A DNA stretch of 64,000 nt from Aquatica leii (GCA_035610365.1 CM069439.1:6324001-6388000), one strand, 5' to 3'. Numbered from the stretch's first letter, positions 1 to 11,405 are shown. Notes: generated by a model not told the origin, from the sequence alone. Numbers and translations are program-made.

Positions 1-205
1 AAAGATTTATCTTTGAGACATTTTACAAAAGTAACAGTAAGCCAAACTAAAGCTCCCTAAAGTTTTTGTATTGTGCTCTGCATATTATGTTGAGCAAATT
101 CAAAAAAAGACGTAATCAAATTATAAAACAATCTTAATCAATTCTTAATCAAGTTTTTAAAGAAATTTATGCCGTACTAAATTACATTTATCTAGAACAA
201 TACAG

Positions 206-311
206 CGTGTTTGATAACTCGGTATTGGAAGAGAAACTGGCAAAATGGAAGAGAATGAGGGCCATCAAACAGAGGGCAAAGCTAACCTACCGAAACCGTA
301 GGTACACATAG
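206..311 (+). CDS. Candidate terminal exon of an unrecognised host gene
   Basis: A splice-acceptor-like AG at 204-205 is followed by 34 open codons and a TAG at 309-311. The exon is much richer in GC than the surrounding DNA. The predicted tail is very basic, with KWKRMRAIKQRAK followed by LTYRNRRYT and stop. No start codon or upstream exon is visible, so the gene would have to begin left of the window. Balanced codon use and an acceptor next to an open frame are the only support. I do not recognise the protein. A chance open frame or a transposon scrap are the alternatives. Confidence 0.3.
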
Positions 312-3300
312 CAGCTAATGCATTCTTTATGTTTCACTAATAGAAACAGTGACGCGAACAGCAATCTAAAAATGAGAAATGAGACTGTGAAACACTAAAC
401 TAATTTAAAACCCAAATAGGTACAATCTAAACAAAAAACATTTTAAATTCAACTTTTATTTGAAATCTTAATTGTGTTTCGAAAAGACCTAGATTTATTT
501 TATTTTATAAACGATAATACAATATTTCCATTGTGGAAAACACATTTCATTACTCAAAGCTAAACATAAAAGAACTTTTAACAATGAACCTCCAGTTTTG
601 GAACGACTTTATTGATTCAAATTTCCCCCTTTTTCGTAAATATTTTTTGCTCGCGTTTATGTTGCTGAAAAAATAAATCATCAGAAGTGTCATAAAAGTT
701 TAAAAAACTGATTTTCTAAGAAAATCAATTAAGCGGTTATAAAATCGCTCACTTGGCGAGAAGCGAATCTTTAAAAAATGTCTATTATCCTTCTTAATTG
801 TATTTTTTCAATAGAATGTAATACAATAACTGAATTCTTTATATAATCTGCTCCGTCATATTTAAACTATATACAAAAATGTTTAATTACAAATAATACG
901 CTATACCATAATTTACAGTAGCGTTAAAATGCTTTCTTTAAATGCTTTTACAGGAAGTGTCTGACTTACAATCCAGTCATTTTTACTAATAACCGTTTAA
1001 TATAAAGTAATTAAAAAACGTTTTTCGACACCTTTTTCTAAGTAAAAAAAAAATTTAAGATTTTAATAGTTTAGAACTTGTTTTAGATTTTAATTAGGTG
1101 CTTATTAATTATAAAATAAAAAATTATAAATAAACAACCATTAAAATCACGAAAAGTGTTGTATACACGCTACGTTAATTCTAGTAAAAAAAATTATTAA
1201 TTTAGTTTACTTAACATTTTTGTTTCATATGTTTGTTTAAAAATTACAAAAAACTAGTCCTTAAGTTATGTTGCATTATTTGTAGTACTCAACCAACATA
1301 AGAATGCTTTTCACTCTCTTCAAAATTTATGAAAACATGATTGAGATTGAATATCTTACAAGTACACTCAAGAAAAGAAAAAACAGGAGACTACTTGCTT
1401 CTAGGTAAAAACATTTAGCTGTGTAAACAGGGTAAACTTTATCTACTTCAGCAACACGGGCTCAAACAATTTTTAAAAATTTAAAATTAAAATTTGCAAA
1501 TAAATGTAAACATTTGCATAACTAATTGGGTAATAGTGTATTTACAGAGTACGTTTTTTTAAAATTGTTTTTGGTTTTTTTGTGATAAAATTTACTTATT
1601 GTGGATCTTCAATATTTCTGCATATAAATTATTTTTTTAAATTAATTTTAATATTTTTATACAAAAACTGAGAAAAAAAGTTACCTGTTAAATTAGTCCT
1701 AATGTTTTAACTAAACGTAAGCAAAAAAAAACGAAAATGCCGTGGATTATAATTTTTCCTAAAATAGATCAACGATAACTTTAGAAAAAGCACAAGAAAA
1801 AATAAAGAACAAAAAAAAGAACTAAAATTGTCGATAGATTTTTTGTTAAAAGAGAACATAAAAAAGTGAAGAAAACCAATTTTTTTTTAAATTTTAAAAA
1901 TGAAAACAAAATTAGTTTGATTTACTAAGAAATTGAAGTGAAATAAAAAAATTTAAAAAAAGAAAGTAAAGAAAAGCGGGAGATCAATTACAACTTTTTC
2001 TTAATAAACTAATCAAGTGTATTTTAAAAAATCATAAAATAAAGAATATTTTATATTTTATCAATTTGAAGACTTTGATAAGACAATTAAAATATATATA
2101 CGTATTAAACAAAATTAAAATTAAAAAGTAAGAAAATTTAAAACGAAATAAAGAGAATTACAATAGTTTGAAAGTTTTGGTTAAAAAGTGGGAAAAAATG
2201 AATATCACTAAAATCCTAAATTAGAAATAAAAAGTAAAATAATTAAAAAAACTATATTGACTAGGAAATTGAAGTAAACGTTGAAAATTTAATATCTTTG
2301 CTTTCTTTTCTGAAACGTTGAAGGTAATTTTAAGCATTGGCGGTTATTTAATACGTCAATTTTTATTCTAGTTCAAAAAAAATACTTCTTCAGTTTTTAA
2401 TTTAGTCGACAAAATACTGAAGATTAACAAGGAGTAAATTATGATTTTTCAATTTTGATAACTTATTAAATATTAGAAAAGAATAATTATTTGATTGCAA
2501 TTTAATGATCTTACACATTATGAGAGAAACAAAACTGCTAAATGTTTCTAAAGAAACATGAAATATATTTAAAATAATTTGCACAAATAGGTCATATTAC
2601 ATAACATATCAAACGTTTTCATAAAATGTACTAGAAAATAATTATTAGCTCAACTCAAAACTACAGTAACTAAAACATTTTAAAAAATATATCTGTGATA
2701 TCAATTTTTTAGAAACAATTTAAAAAAAAATCGACGAAAAAAAACAATTCAAGCTCACATAGCTTCTGCAGTAACTAACCTGTTTCTTAAAAATAATTTA
2801 AAAACTTTCTAAACAAATATAGACCGTGTGAAGCTTTATTTTTAAAAGCTCGATGAAAAACAAAATTAATAATAAAAAAACTGAAACTATGTAATGTTTC
2901 TATCATAAAAAACTGTTACAATTTTCAAATATATACATATATTACTACTAGAAGACTAAGCTTTTTGTTGCATTACCATACAAAAAGATGATATGGTGCA
3001 ACGAATTAAAAATTACAAAAACTGTAAAAACATTACATTAGAGGCTGTATTTAGCATCCTTCCACAAGTTTGTTAAATATAGTAAATAGAGTTATGCACA
3101 GATAAGAAAAAAGGAAAACTTCAAATCTAAATATTTTAAAACACGTAGTTAAGCAAACAAAAGTTTTTTGTTGTGTTTTTGTTGTTGAAAAAATCCTCAA
3201 AATTGAAAACTAAAAGTACATCGACAATAAGCTTTACTTATTTAGTCTAAAAATATACAATTTCTAGAAAATTAAAAAAAAAACAGCAGAACAGGTAAAG

Positions 3301-3759
3301 CGTGATACCTGATGTAGCTTTAACAATTTAGAAAGAAACGTAGTTACACTACTTCCAAACCAGTAATAACGCCACGTTCTTGTAGACTTGTACCCAAAAG
3401 ACACCGCACGATCAATTTAGTACGAGGTTTCTACTAAATACTAATATTTAAAGAAGACAATAAGAAGAACACTAGACAACAAAAAATTTACTACTAGATG
3501 AAAGTCATATGATATTAAAAGCTTGTACGTGGGTTAATTGTAGTTGCATAAACGAGCCGTATTATTTAGTATGATGAACAAATGTATGTATATGTGTATT
3601 CTCTAGGTTACTCTTCTGCGCCTGTAAAAAGATAAGTGTGCAGTTGTAAAAACAAACAGGCGGAGTTGGGCAAGTTCGTTTCAGTGAACGTAAGAAGAAT
3701 AGGTCCAGTTGTATAAACAATAAGCAGTCCACTTTTGCTGCATTTGTGACAAGTATACG
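312..3759. other. AT-rich non-coding stretch
   Basis: About 3.4 kb of very AT-rich DNA with many A and T runs and no open frame that I recognise. The last 150 bases before 3760 are richer in GC and probably belong to the 5' flank of the degenerate gene that follows. I see no RNA gene or terminal inverted repeat here. Confidence 0.6.
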
Positions 3760-4690
3760 ATGTCTGACCAGCGCAAAAACACGGTCAAAAAGCTACGTAT
3801 AGCTTACAAACATTACTTCGGATGTGAAATCGGAGATCAAACAAGATCCTAGGCTCGCCATCTCTGTTGCAGTGTGGTATTCCGCCCTAACCCAGTGGTT
3901 AAGCGGTAAGCGAAATGGAATGCCTTTTGCTGTTACCATGATTTGGCCGGGGCGAAAAGATCACCACTCGGATTGCTACTTCTGTATGACGAACATATCC
4001 GGGCACTGCAAAAAGAAGAAGTCAAAAATCGTGTATCCGGATTGTCAGTCTGCTCTAAAGTCTGTGGTGCATGTAACAGATTACCCAGTACCAATTTCTC
4101 ATTTATCCGATGCAATGAACAACGAAGAAAGCGATAGAAAAGATAATGACAGTGGCGTTGAAGCTATGGAATACACGTATGATCCCGACAGTGACATTAA
4201 AAAGCCACATTTGATTAACCAAGCCGAACTGGACGACTTGGTTCGCGATTTCTCCATTTCGAAAAAAGTCTTAACTGTTAGGTTCCAGAATGAAGGAATG
4301 GAACTTACTCTAGAGAGGTGCTTCAATTATGCATTTTTGGTGTTCGTCACATGAAATGCGTCTGCTTCTGCCTTGACGTGACAATGAAGAAACTAGATAA
4401 TAAATACATAGCGAAAGAGTGGAGACTTTTTATTGACTCTACCGCAAGCAGTCTCACTACACTACTAAACAATGGCAACCAGAAACCATCAATCCCTATT
4501 GTTCATGCTATGGGAATGAAGAAAACCTACGAAATAATTAACACTCTCTTGATGCTGATTAAGCACTGGTAGTATAATTTGAATATTTGCGGTGATTTGA
4601 AGGTTGTAGCCCTTCTGCTAAGAATATATACTGGGTACACAAAGCACATCTTATTTGATAAAAGACTGTTTAGTTTGGCGCAGTCTAAAA
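3760..4690 (+). pseudogene. Broken copy of a multi-copy arthropod protein family of unknown function
   Basis: An ATG at 3760 opens a frame containing YFGCEIGDQTRS. A TAG at 3850 follows where the family has Trp, and a frameshift near 3875 moves to the next frame. That frame reads SGKRNGMPFAVTMIW, DCYFCMTNISGH (a CxxC pair), VYPDCQSALKSVVH, then LINQAELDDLVRDFS. A further shift near 4320 leads to EWRLFIDSTASSLTTLL, NNGNQKPSIPIVHA and, past a stop at 4570, NLNICGDLKVVALLL and GYTKH to about 4640. From memory this matches a large family of uncharacterised arthropod proteins with a conserved EWRLFIDSS...SLKAVLLHNGN block and no assigned function. High copy number and decay suggest a mobile-element passenger. 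This copy has at least two stops and two frameshifts. Confidence 0.75.
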
Positions 4691-5039
4691 ATAATTTTAT
4701 AATTCGAGTGAATGTATTCAATGCCAAAAATGCAAGATAGCCTCCACTCGGTCAGTTTATACCTGCAACTGACAGATTTAGTTTTACAAGATAATACCTG
4801 CATTTTAACATGTATTTACTGTTTTACCAATTTCCCTGAAGCAGCGGCAATTTTAGAAATTACGATTAAAATTAGTTGTGTTTTTGTACAATTGCGTTTT
4901 GAGTTCTTAGTAAGATAACAATTATCTTCAAGGAAATGGTATGTTTGAAGGGCACTTCCGCGTTCTAGAAACCGTTTTACTAGTAGGTGTAACGTAAGTA
5001 TGTAGTTCTTCTATTGAGTCTCTTCTTTATGCACACATT
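4691..5039. other. Short unassigned spacer
   Basis: About 350 bases between the unknown-family pseudogene and an antisense LINE tail. Its small open frames have no recognisable motif. It may be 3' remains of the preceding pseudogene. Confidence 0.4.
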
Positions 5040-5330
5040 TTACCCATTTTTTTTATTTGTCGCCTCCGATCAACTTATTTGATTCTTATTGAGTACGGTT
5101 GCTAATTCAGCAATCCGTGTCTTTCATGTCTTATTTTTGTTGTGTTTTGACTTCCCAAACTTTTTTTACGGGTTTATTATCTTCATTCTTAATAAATGTC
5201 CATACCATATCAATGGCTGTCTTTCCATTCTTTCATTTAGCGTATCCACTTCCAACGTCTCTTCGTATGCTTTCATTTCATTCATAGGTCGATTCATGAA
5301 ATACCTTTTTTTTCCTTAAATGCTTCATTT
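5040..5330 (-). pseudogene. LINE reverse transcriptase, C-terminal tail
   Basis: Read on the minus strand, one frame gives DTLNERMERQPLIWYGHLLRM followed by a stop, then a basic segment ending with IAELATVLNKNQIS. This is the tail seen after the RT domain in many arthropod LINEs, with the pattern RxxLxWxGHxxRM followed by a basic GRPxKxW-like stretch. The RT palm is absent, so this is a fragment with internal stops. It could belong to the same family as the RT fragments at 6009-9614, but no overlap is available to prove it. Confidence 0.6.
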
Positions 5331-5699
5331 CTAAGCTTAGGATTATTTCCTTAAATGTATATGCAAATGAATAATTTGGTCATTTTTGGTTATAGATGCA
5401 TGTTTGAGATGTTTTAATTATACATGAATATTTGACTTATTTTCAAGGTTTTTTAAGCATTGTATGCACCAAACAGGTCTTAGAACGCTTATTTAAAAGT
5501 ATACAGTCATTAACTCATTTCACTAATAATTATATTTAAGGTATTCACTTAATCGTCTCTAGTCCAATTGCCTGTTATTTCATTACTTTCTAATACATTT
5601 ATCATTCAATGACAATGAGTTTCCGTATCAAATCATTACCGTTCAATTAACAAAGAAACACATTTCTCTTAAAAATTTTTTTTTTAAATATACAACACA

Positions 5700-5999
5700 G
5701 AATATACCAGACGAGTCAACGTTGCGAAAATGTTAAGTTCCACAATTGTATAGTGCTACCATATAAAAATTAGAAGAGAAAGTTCACAACAAACCTATTT
5801 GGGTATCGTTAAATAAAACAGACACAGAACATCGAAGCATTGCAAATTTTTTATTTAGTGTGTTAGGTGTTGAAGAAGCAAGAAACAAATCGTATTTACT
5901 ACCAATAAAGGTATTAGAAAAAATCAATCATTCGATAATTGCTACATTTTGAACGATGCCCTCAGCCTCTTGTGGCCGACAAGAGTTTGTATTGTATTG
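5700..5999 (+). pseudogene. hAT-like (CGGBP1-like/DUF659 type) transposase, N-terminal half fragment
   Basis: The frame from 5701 reads NIPDESTLRK, then VPQLYSATI and KPIWVSLNKTDTEHRSIAN, with LFSVLGVEEARNKSYLL and VLEKINHSIIATF, interrupted by two in-frame stops. A frameshift near 5950 leads to FNDALSLLWPTR. The order STLRK, then VSLDETTD-like, then GVLG-EE matches a hAT-derived family common in aphids and other arthropods. The gene is cut at about 6000 by a LINE-derived segment and resumes at 6573 with the following part of the same family, so the LINE piece sits inside the hAT gene. Confidence 0.75.
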
Positions 6000-6008
6000 C
6001 CAAAAAAC

Positions 6009-6570
6009 ACTTAATAAATCTAACTTAACTCGTTCGTTTATTGCATATTCTATGTTTTCATTATTTTTTAGCTATACGCCTACGTATTTAAAAATATCTA
6101 TTTGTTCTATTTTTTCCGTCTATTATCTATAAGAATAATAAACAATGTAGAGCTCAGAACTCATCCTTATCTTAGTCAATTCTTCATTTTGTATTCTTCT
6201 GATTTCATGTTGTCTGTTCTCACATGGTTTTTGTTGTTTTTGTACCAGCTTGTTATGCACGTTATTACTTTTGTACTCGCACATTTTTTGCTTAAACTGT
6301 CCCATACCAATAATTAAAAAACACCGTCAAACGCATTTTCTAAATCTAGAACTGCTAAACAGATTAGCGTTTTTGTTCTACTTTTGTTTGGGTATGTAAG
6401 GAATTGAATTTTGAGGTGCAAAAAGTGTACCTCAGAAATTAAATTCATTTATTGGGTCATTTCGAACAATTAAATTAATAATGGATGGTAGTTGCGCAGT
6501 GATAAAGTTAAGATAAACTTACAAAAAAACGGAAATTAAATTGCGTTTGAATAGGCAACACAAATTCAGT
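6009..6570 (-). pseudogene. LINE RT fragment, copy 1
   Basis: On the minus strand in shifting frames I read LAVLDLENAFDGVF, VWDSLSKKCASTKVITCI, SWYKNNKNHVRTDNMKSEEY and VLSSTLFIILID, then FKYVGV and ENIEYAINERVKL. These correspond to RT motifs up to the GxxLSPxLFxxxxD region and to the FKYLG motif behind the palm. The YADD box between them is missing here and in copy 2. Stops are frequent, so the fragment is dead. It interrupts a plus-strand hAT gene. Confidence 0.7.
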
Positions 6571-6572
6571 GT

Positions 6573-6829
6573 CAATTTATCGATATCTTCAGTGAAGAAA
6601 TTGTTTCTGAAAGCACCATCTCGTGTGACCAAGCTTAGAGAAAATTCTGGTACTGATGTCAATTTGTCTCCGTCTCCAGTTGTGACACGATGGGTTACCC
6701 CTTAAGATCAAAGCTGCTTTATATTACGCACGTTATCAATGGATTCGATCTCAAAGAAGCCCAGAAGTTCTAAAAGTATACACTATCAGTATCAAAAGTT
6801 ATACTCAAATTTAAAACTAAAAACTCTCG
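6573..6829 (+). pseudogene. hAT-like transposase, middle fragment (copy 1)
   Basis: The plus frame reads VNLSISSVKKLFLKAPSRVT, then SPSPVVTRWGT; after a shift it reads IKAALYYARYQWIRSQ. This is the KKxFLKAPSRV...PLPP-PVVTRWGTW...AxxYYAE block of the CGGBP1-like/DUF659 hAT family that begins at 5700. The end of this fragment is the TTAA where the piggyBac derivative is inserted. The final part of the protein, NKLTLVLSKNPGYK, follows the insertion at about 7417-7459. Confidence 0.75.
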
Positions 6830-7351
6830 TTAACCTTCCGATTACCATTGGGGTCTTTTTTGACGCCAGACATGTTGTTTTTGTTGTCTTTTCTTAAGTT
6901 TTTTTTTAAACTGTCCCAATATTTTTTTAGCTGAGTTTCTTTTAACAATGTTTAATAATATATAACAAATTTTTCAATTGTTATTTGTTTTACAACGTAA
7001 AAAAATATTGTTTGGCAGACACAGAACAAACAAAAAGAGGTTGTTGTAAGACATGTCCAAGAGCAAATGACAAAAAATGTTCGGAAATATGTAAAAAGTG
7101 CAAACTCTTTGTATGTAAACAACATTGCAAGAAAAAATTACAATAATATGTAATAGTTGGTGCCCTCGCTAATTTATGTTTACATTTTATTTTTATATTT
7201 TTATTAGTTTATATAAAATCTAATGTTAATTTAAAATATTAATAAAGGTTACCATTACAAATTAATCGGTTTTTCTTTACAAAATAAGAAAAAAAACTGA
7301 CCCCACTTGGTAATCGACGCCTCAAAAATTGCTTGGTAATCCGAAGGTTAA
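6830..7351 (+). mobile_element. piggyBac-type deletion derivative, copy 1
   Basis: The element is bounded by TTAA at 6830-6833 and 7348-7351. Just inside are the imperfect terminal repeats CCTTCCGATTACCA and, at the other end, TGGTAATCCGAAGG. A subterminal GGGGTC and a second GATTACC-type motif are also shared. TTAA duplication with these ends is diagnostic of piggyBac. Only the transposase C-terminus (7015-7146) remains, so the copy is non-autonomous. It sits inside the hAT gene remnant at exactly the same place as the second copy, so it was there before the tandem duplication. Confidence 0.85.
7015..7146 (+). pseudogene. piggyBac transposase C-terminal cysteine-rich domain, copy 1
   Basis: One open frame with a proper stop reads ADTEQTKRGCCKTC, PRANDKKCSEICKKCK, LFVCKQHCKKKLQ and stop. 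The spaced cysteines (CC, C, C-x3-C-x2-C, C-x3-C) are the RING/PHD-like cysteine-rich tail that piggyBac transposases use to bind DNA. The catalytic domain and its Asp residues are gone, so it cannot transpose DNA. It probably persists because it lies next to the 3' end. Confidence 0.75.
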
Positions 7352-7462
7352 AAAACAGAGTTTAAATAGTTAGAAGAGTTGTTAACAATTTAACCAAATT
7401 AAAAAACCCATTTTTTGTTAACAAACTAACTTTAGTATTGTCAAAAAATCCTGGTTACAAAC

Positions 7463-8024
7463 ACTTAATAAATCTAACTTAACTCGTTCGTTTATTGCAT
7501 ATTCTATGTTTTCATTATATTTTAGCTATACGCCTACGTATTTAAAAATATCTATTTGTTCTATTTTTTCGTCTATTATCTATAAGAATAATAAACAATG
7601 TAGAGCTCAGAACTCATCCTTATCTTAGTCAATTCTTCATTTTGTATTCTTCTGATTTCATGTTGTCTGTTCTCACATGGTTTTTGTTGTTTTTGTACCA
7701 GCTTGTTATGCACGTTATTACTTTTGTACTCGCACATTTTTTGCTTAAACTGTCCCATACCAATAATTAAAAAACACCGTCAAACGCATTTTCTAAATCT
7801 AGAACTGCTAAACAGATTAGCGTTTTTGTTCTACTTTTGTTTGGGTATGTAAGGAATTGAATTTTGAGGTGCAAAAAGTGTACCTCAGAAATTAAATTCA
7901 TTTATTGGGTCATTTCGAACAATTAAATTAATAATGGATGGTAGTTGCGCAGTGATAAAGTTAAGATAAACTTACAAAAAAACGGAAATTAAATTGCGTT
8001 TGAATAGGCAACACAAATTCAGTG
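7463..8024 (-). pseudogene. LINE RT fragment, copy 2
   Basis: Duplicate of the 6009-6570 fragment with the same stops, the same missing YADD box and the same hAT junction. One 60-codon open stretch is identical between the two copies; it is antisense to nothing functional and is simply preserved by recent duplication. Confidence 0.7.
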
Positions 8025-8282
8025 TCAATTTATCGATATCTTCAGTGAAGAAATTGTTTCTGAAAGCACCATCTCGTGTGACCAAGCTTAGAGAAATTTC
8101 TGGTACTGATGTCAATTTGTCTCCGTCTCCAGTTGTGACACGATGGGTTACCCCTTAAGATCAAAGCTGCTTTATATTACGCACGTTATCAATGGATTCG
8201 ATCTCAAAGAAGCCCAGAAGTTCTAAAAGTATACACTATCAGTATCAAAAGTTATACTCAAATTTAAAACTAAAAACTCTCG
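8025..8282 (+). pseudogene. hAT-like transposase, middle fragment (copy 2)
   Basis: Duplicate of 6573-6829, again carrying KKLFLKAPSRVTK and PVVTRWGT, ending at the TTAA of the second piggyBac derivative. The C-terminal NKLTLVLSKNP motif follows at about 8884-8922. Confidence 0.75.
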
Positions 8283-8817
8283 TTAACCTTCCGATTACCA
8301 TTGGGGTCTTTTTTGACGCCAGACATGTTGTTTTTGTTGTCTTTTCTTAAGTTTTTTTTTCAACTGTCCCAATATTTTTTTAGCTGAGTTTCTTTTAACA
8401 ATGTTTAATAATATATAACAAATTTTTCAATTGTTATTTGTTTTACAACGTAAAAAAATATTGTTTGGCAGACACAGAACAAACAAAAAGAGGTTGTTGT
8501 AAGACATGTCCAAGAGCAAATGACAAAAAATGTTCGGAAATATGTGAAAAGTGCAAACTCTTTGTATGTAAACAACATTGCAAGAAAAAATTACAATAAT
8601 ATGTAATAGTTGGTGCCCTCGCTAATTTATGTTTACATTTTATTTTTATATTTTTATTAGTTTATATAAAATTTAATGTTAATTTAAAATATCAATAAAG
8701 GTTACCATTACAAATTAATCGGTTTTTCTTTACAAAATAAGAAAAAAAACTTGGGGTCAAATCTGACCCCACTTGGTAATCGGCGCCTCAAAAATTGCAT
8801 GGTAATCCGAAGGTTAA
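8283..8817 (+). mobile_element. piggyBac-type deletion derivative, copy 2
   Basis: Bounded by TTAA at 8283-8286 and 8814-8817, with the same ends as copy 1. It is 535 bp against 522 bp. The cysteine-rich C-terminal frame is at 8468-8599 with one substitution (CEKC for CKKC). Near the 3' end, TTGGGGTCAAATCTGACCCC forms an inverted pair that copy 1 has lost. Confidence 0.85.
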
Positions 8818-8924
8818 AAAACAGAGTTTAAATAGTTAAAAGAGTTGTTAGTTAACAAAATTAAAAAACCCATTTTTTGTTAACAAACTAACTTTAGTAT
8901 TGTCAAAAAATCCTGATTACAAAC

Positions 8925-9614
8925 AATTAATAAATCTAACTTAACTCTTGCGTTTATTGCATATTCTATGTTTCCATTATTTTCTAGCTATACGACTACG
9001 TATTTAAAAATATCTATTTGTTCTATTTTTTATGTCTATTACGATACTAGTTTGTTAGTCTTCACTTTCAATTACAGAAATCATCATATCGTTTTCAAAA
9101 GCACACACTGAGAAGTACACTGGTTTTTAACTTATAACATCCTACATGCATCTTTTTAATTTGTTTTTGTGCTTCTTTAATCATTTGGTCCATAAGAATA
9201 ATAAACAATGTAGAGCTCAGAATTGTTTATTTTGTATTCTTCTGATTTTATGTTGTTTGTTCTCACATGATTTTTGTTTTTTGTACCCGCTTGTAATGCA
9301 CGTTATCACTTTCGTACTCGCACATTTTTTTCTTAAACTGTTCCATACCAATAATTAAAGAACAACGTCAAACGCATTTTCTAAATCTAGAACTGCTAAA
9401 CAGATTGGCGTTTTTGTTCTAGTTTTGTTTGGGTTTGTCAGGAATTGAATTTTGAGGTGCAAAAAGTGTAGCTCCGAAACTAAATTCATATATTGGGTCA
9501 TTTCGAACAATTAAATTAATGATCAATGGTAGTTGAGTGGTCATAAAGTTAAGGTAAACTTACGAAAAAACGGAATTTAAATTGCGTTTGAATAGGCAAC
9601 ACAAATTCAGTGTC
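8925..9614 (-). pseudogene. LINE RT fragment, diverged third copy with the palm motif
   Basis: This copy matches the LINE part of the tandem block but is more diverged. It carries about 130 extra bases near 9050-9190 that the other copies lack. Read on the minus strand this extra part gives LLSVC followed by AFENDMMISVIESED, the RT palm box (YADD-like, here FEND). It ends at the point where copies 1 and 2 join hAT sequence, so 9614 marks the original LINE border. It lacks the hAT and piggyBac parts. Confidence 0.65.
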
Positions 9615-11405
9615 TATTACTTTTACGAACCATTTAGGTAAACTAAAATTTGATGTATAGCTTTTATGTGTAGAAAATATATGATTTTGTTAGATAATCC
9701 CAGATAAAGTAAATTTGCAAAATGATCGTTTGTTTTGTAATTTTACAATAAAATGTGTAATAAATGTGGTAGTAGTATATTAAATTGAAAAGAGAGAGTT
9801 CTAGACCACTTCATATATAACAATTATACGCTGTGGCCGTTACTATAATTTATGTTTTAATATATTAAGAAACTACATATTGTTAATTTCAATAAGTACA
9901 TTGCTTTGTTTATGACTCGACGGTTTCTAGTAAATTACACTGTAATGTTCCTTCGAAAATGTATTTTATTATTTACGGTTGCGCGTTACATTATAAATTA
10001 ATCCTATTTACTTATACGAAACATTGTAGTAATAAATTTACTTTAAAAAAACTCTAATCAAAAACATTAATATAAGTCAAAACTTCCCCGCGCTTAAAAT
10101 TTAATAGGGATGTAAAATATTTGTTACTATCCAATATAATACGAGCCGTTTATCTTGCACGCACTGTTAAACACGGTCGCAAACTTTTCTAGACTCAGCA
10201 AAACGTTATTTCAATAAACTTCTGTCATCCGATTCAAAATGAGGGTTGTTACGAAATACTGTAGCGATACTTCCGTTATACGTTATATATTAGCTCTATT
10301 ATAAAACATGTACTCGGTGTTATGCTAAATATATACTTTATTCCAGATGCAGCAACCACAAAGTATCTTTTTCTTTTCGGGAAAGCTTCGCATAGGGAAA
10401 TTCTTTCTTTGCCATATTATGGTGTCAATTAATCGAGTGGATTATTAAACAGCATCTGCAATGCGTTCGTGTAAGAAACGCATGTAATGGATAAAGCGCG
10501 CAAAAAATAAAACGAATAACGGAGTTGAAATTAAACGTTTAAGCCGCGGAAAGCGATCGGCATAAAAAATTTCATACGTTACTTTTCTCCATCGCTTCTT
10601 AGAGGTTTTTTGCAAGTTGGATACCGAGGCGTGCATAAATCAATTAATTATGGCCGATTGGGCACAAAGGAGTGGCAGAAAAAGAACGTAGTTGAAGAGT
10701 TGAAGTTCTTGCGGGAAGTGAACGATAGACAATAGAAGTATGCTCTTGCAGCTTCGTTGAGTACTTAACAGATAAACTGGATGGTTTCACACTCAATCAC
10801 CATCTGATACGATCGGCAGTGTACATTGTTATACCGACATGGGTTATGCCCCTTCAAATTTCATGCGACATTAAAAATCAAAATAGCGTTATCCATCAGA
10901 TAGATAACGCCGCCGGTCCAATAATGGTATTTATAATGTGCTTTTCGAATTCCATGGTAATCACTCTAAGTCTAATTGGTTGCGGTAAACTCTATAGTCA
11001 TCTAATCCGTGTAATTTAACTAACTTTCCTCCAAAATTATTTTCCTCCATTCTTTTTCTAATAAAACAAACATCTTGTGAACGTAGACAGAATTTGGTAT
11101 TTGAACCAGATTTGAATAATTGTCATACAGAAAGCAACAGTAAAATAAAATACTGCGTTCGTAATTATTTTGGTTACACCGGTAAACAGTTAGAACAAAA
11201 AAGGAATCAAAACCATAAGTATACCTTTAGAAGTTCTGAAAGCGACGGACGTTGATTCCTGCATGAAAGAATAATAATAAACACAGCACGTGCCTAGTCC
11301 AGTTAAAGCACGAAACTTTAACAAATATATTGAATTATTATTGCCGATTTCGCAACAGCTTCTTATAATACTTTTATTATTTTTACAAGACTAAAAAAGA
11401 ATTAC

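Larger units (their letters stand above)
6009..7462. repeat. Tandem repeat copy 1 (LINE + hAT + piggyBac block)
   Basis: The block starts at the LINE border ACTTAATAAATC, runs through a LINE RT fragment, a hAT fragment, a piggyBac derivative and a second hAT fragment, and ends where the same border recurs. The next block is nearly identical apart from scattered substitutions and a few small indels, one of them about 13 bp. The repeat period is 1,454 bp. Confidence 0.9.
7463..8924. repeat. Tandem repeat copy 2
   Basis: A near-identical second copy of the 6009-7462 block, with the same LINE, hAT and piggyBac junctions. It is slightly longer, partly because of a 13-bp insertion near the piggyBac 3' end that restores a GGGGTC / GACCCC inverted pair. 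The similarity implies a recent duplication, or a collapsed or expanded assembly. Confidence 0.9.

Noticed and set aside
6123..7758. Two identical 60-codon minus frames as a possible conserved small protein
   Set aside because: They are part of the tandemly duplicated LINE fragment. Identity reflects recent duplication, and the frame runs out of phase with part of the RT reading.
6009..9614. LTR retrotransposon, suggested by direct repeats about 1.45 kb apart
   Set aside because: The repeats contain LINE, hAT and piggyBac pieces, lack TG...CA ends, primer-binding site and polypurine tract, and are adjacent rather than flanking a coding region.
10445..11019. Moderately GC-rich frames near 10.4-11.0 kb as host exons
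   Set aside because: No splice signals around an open frame, no recognisable motif, and both strands are similarly open.
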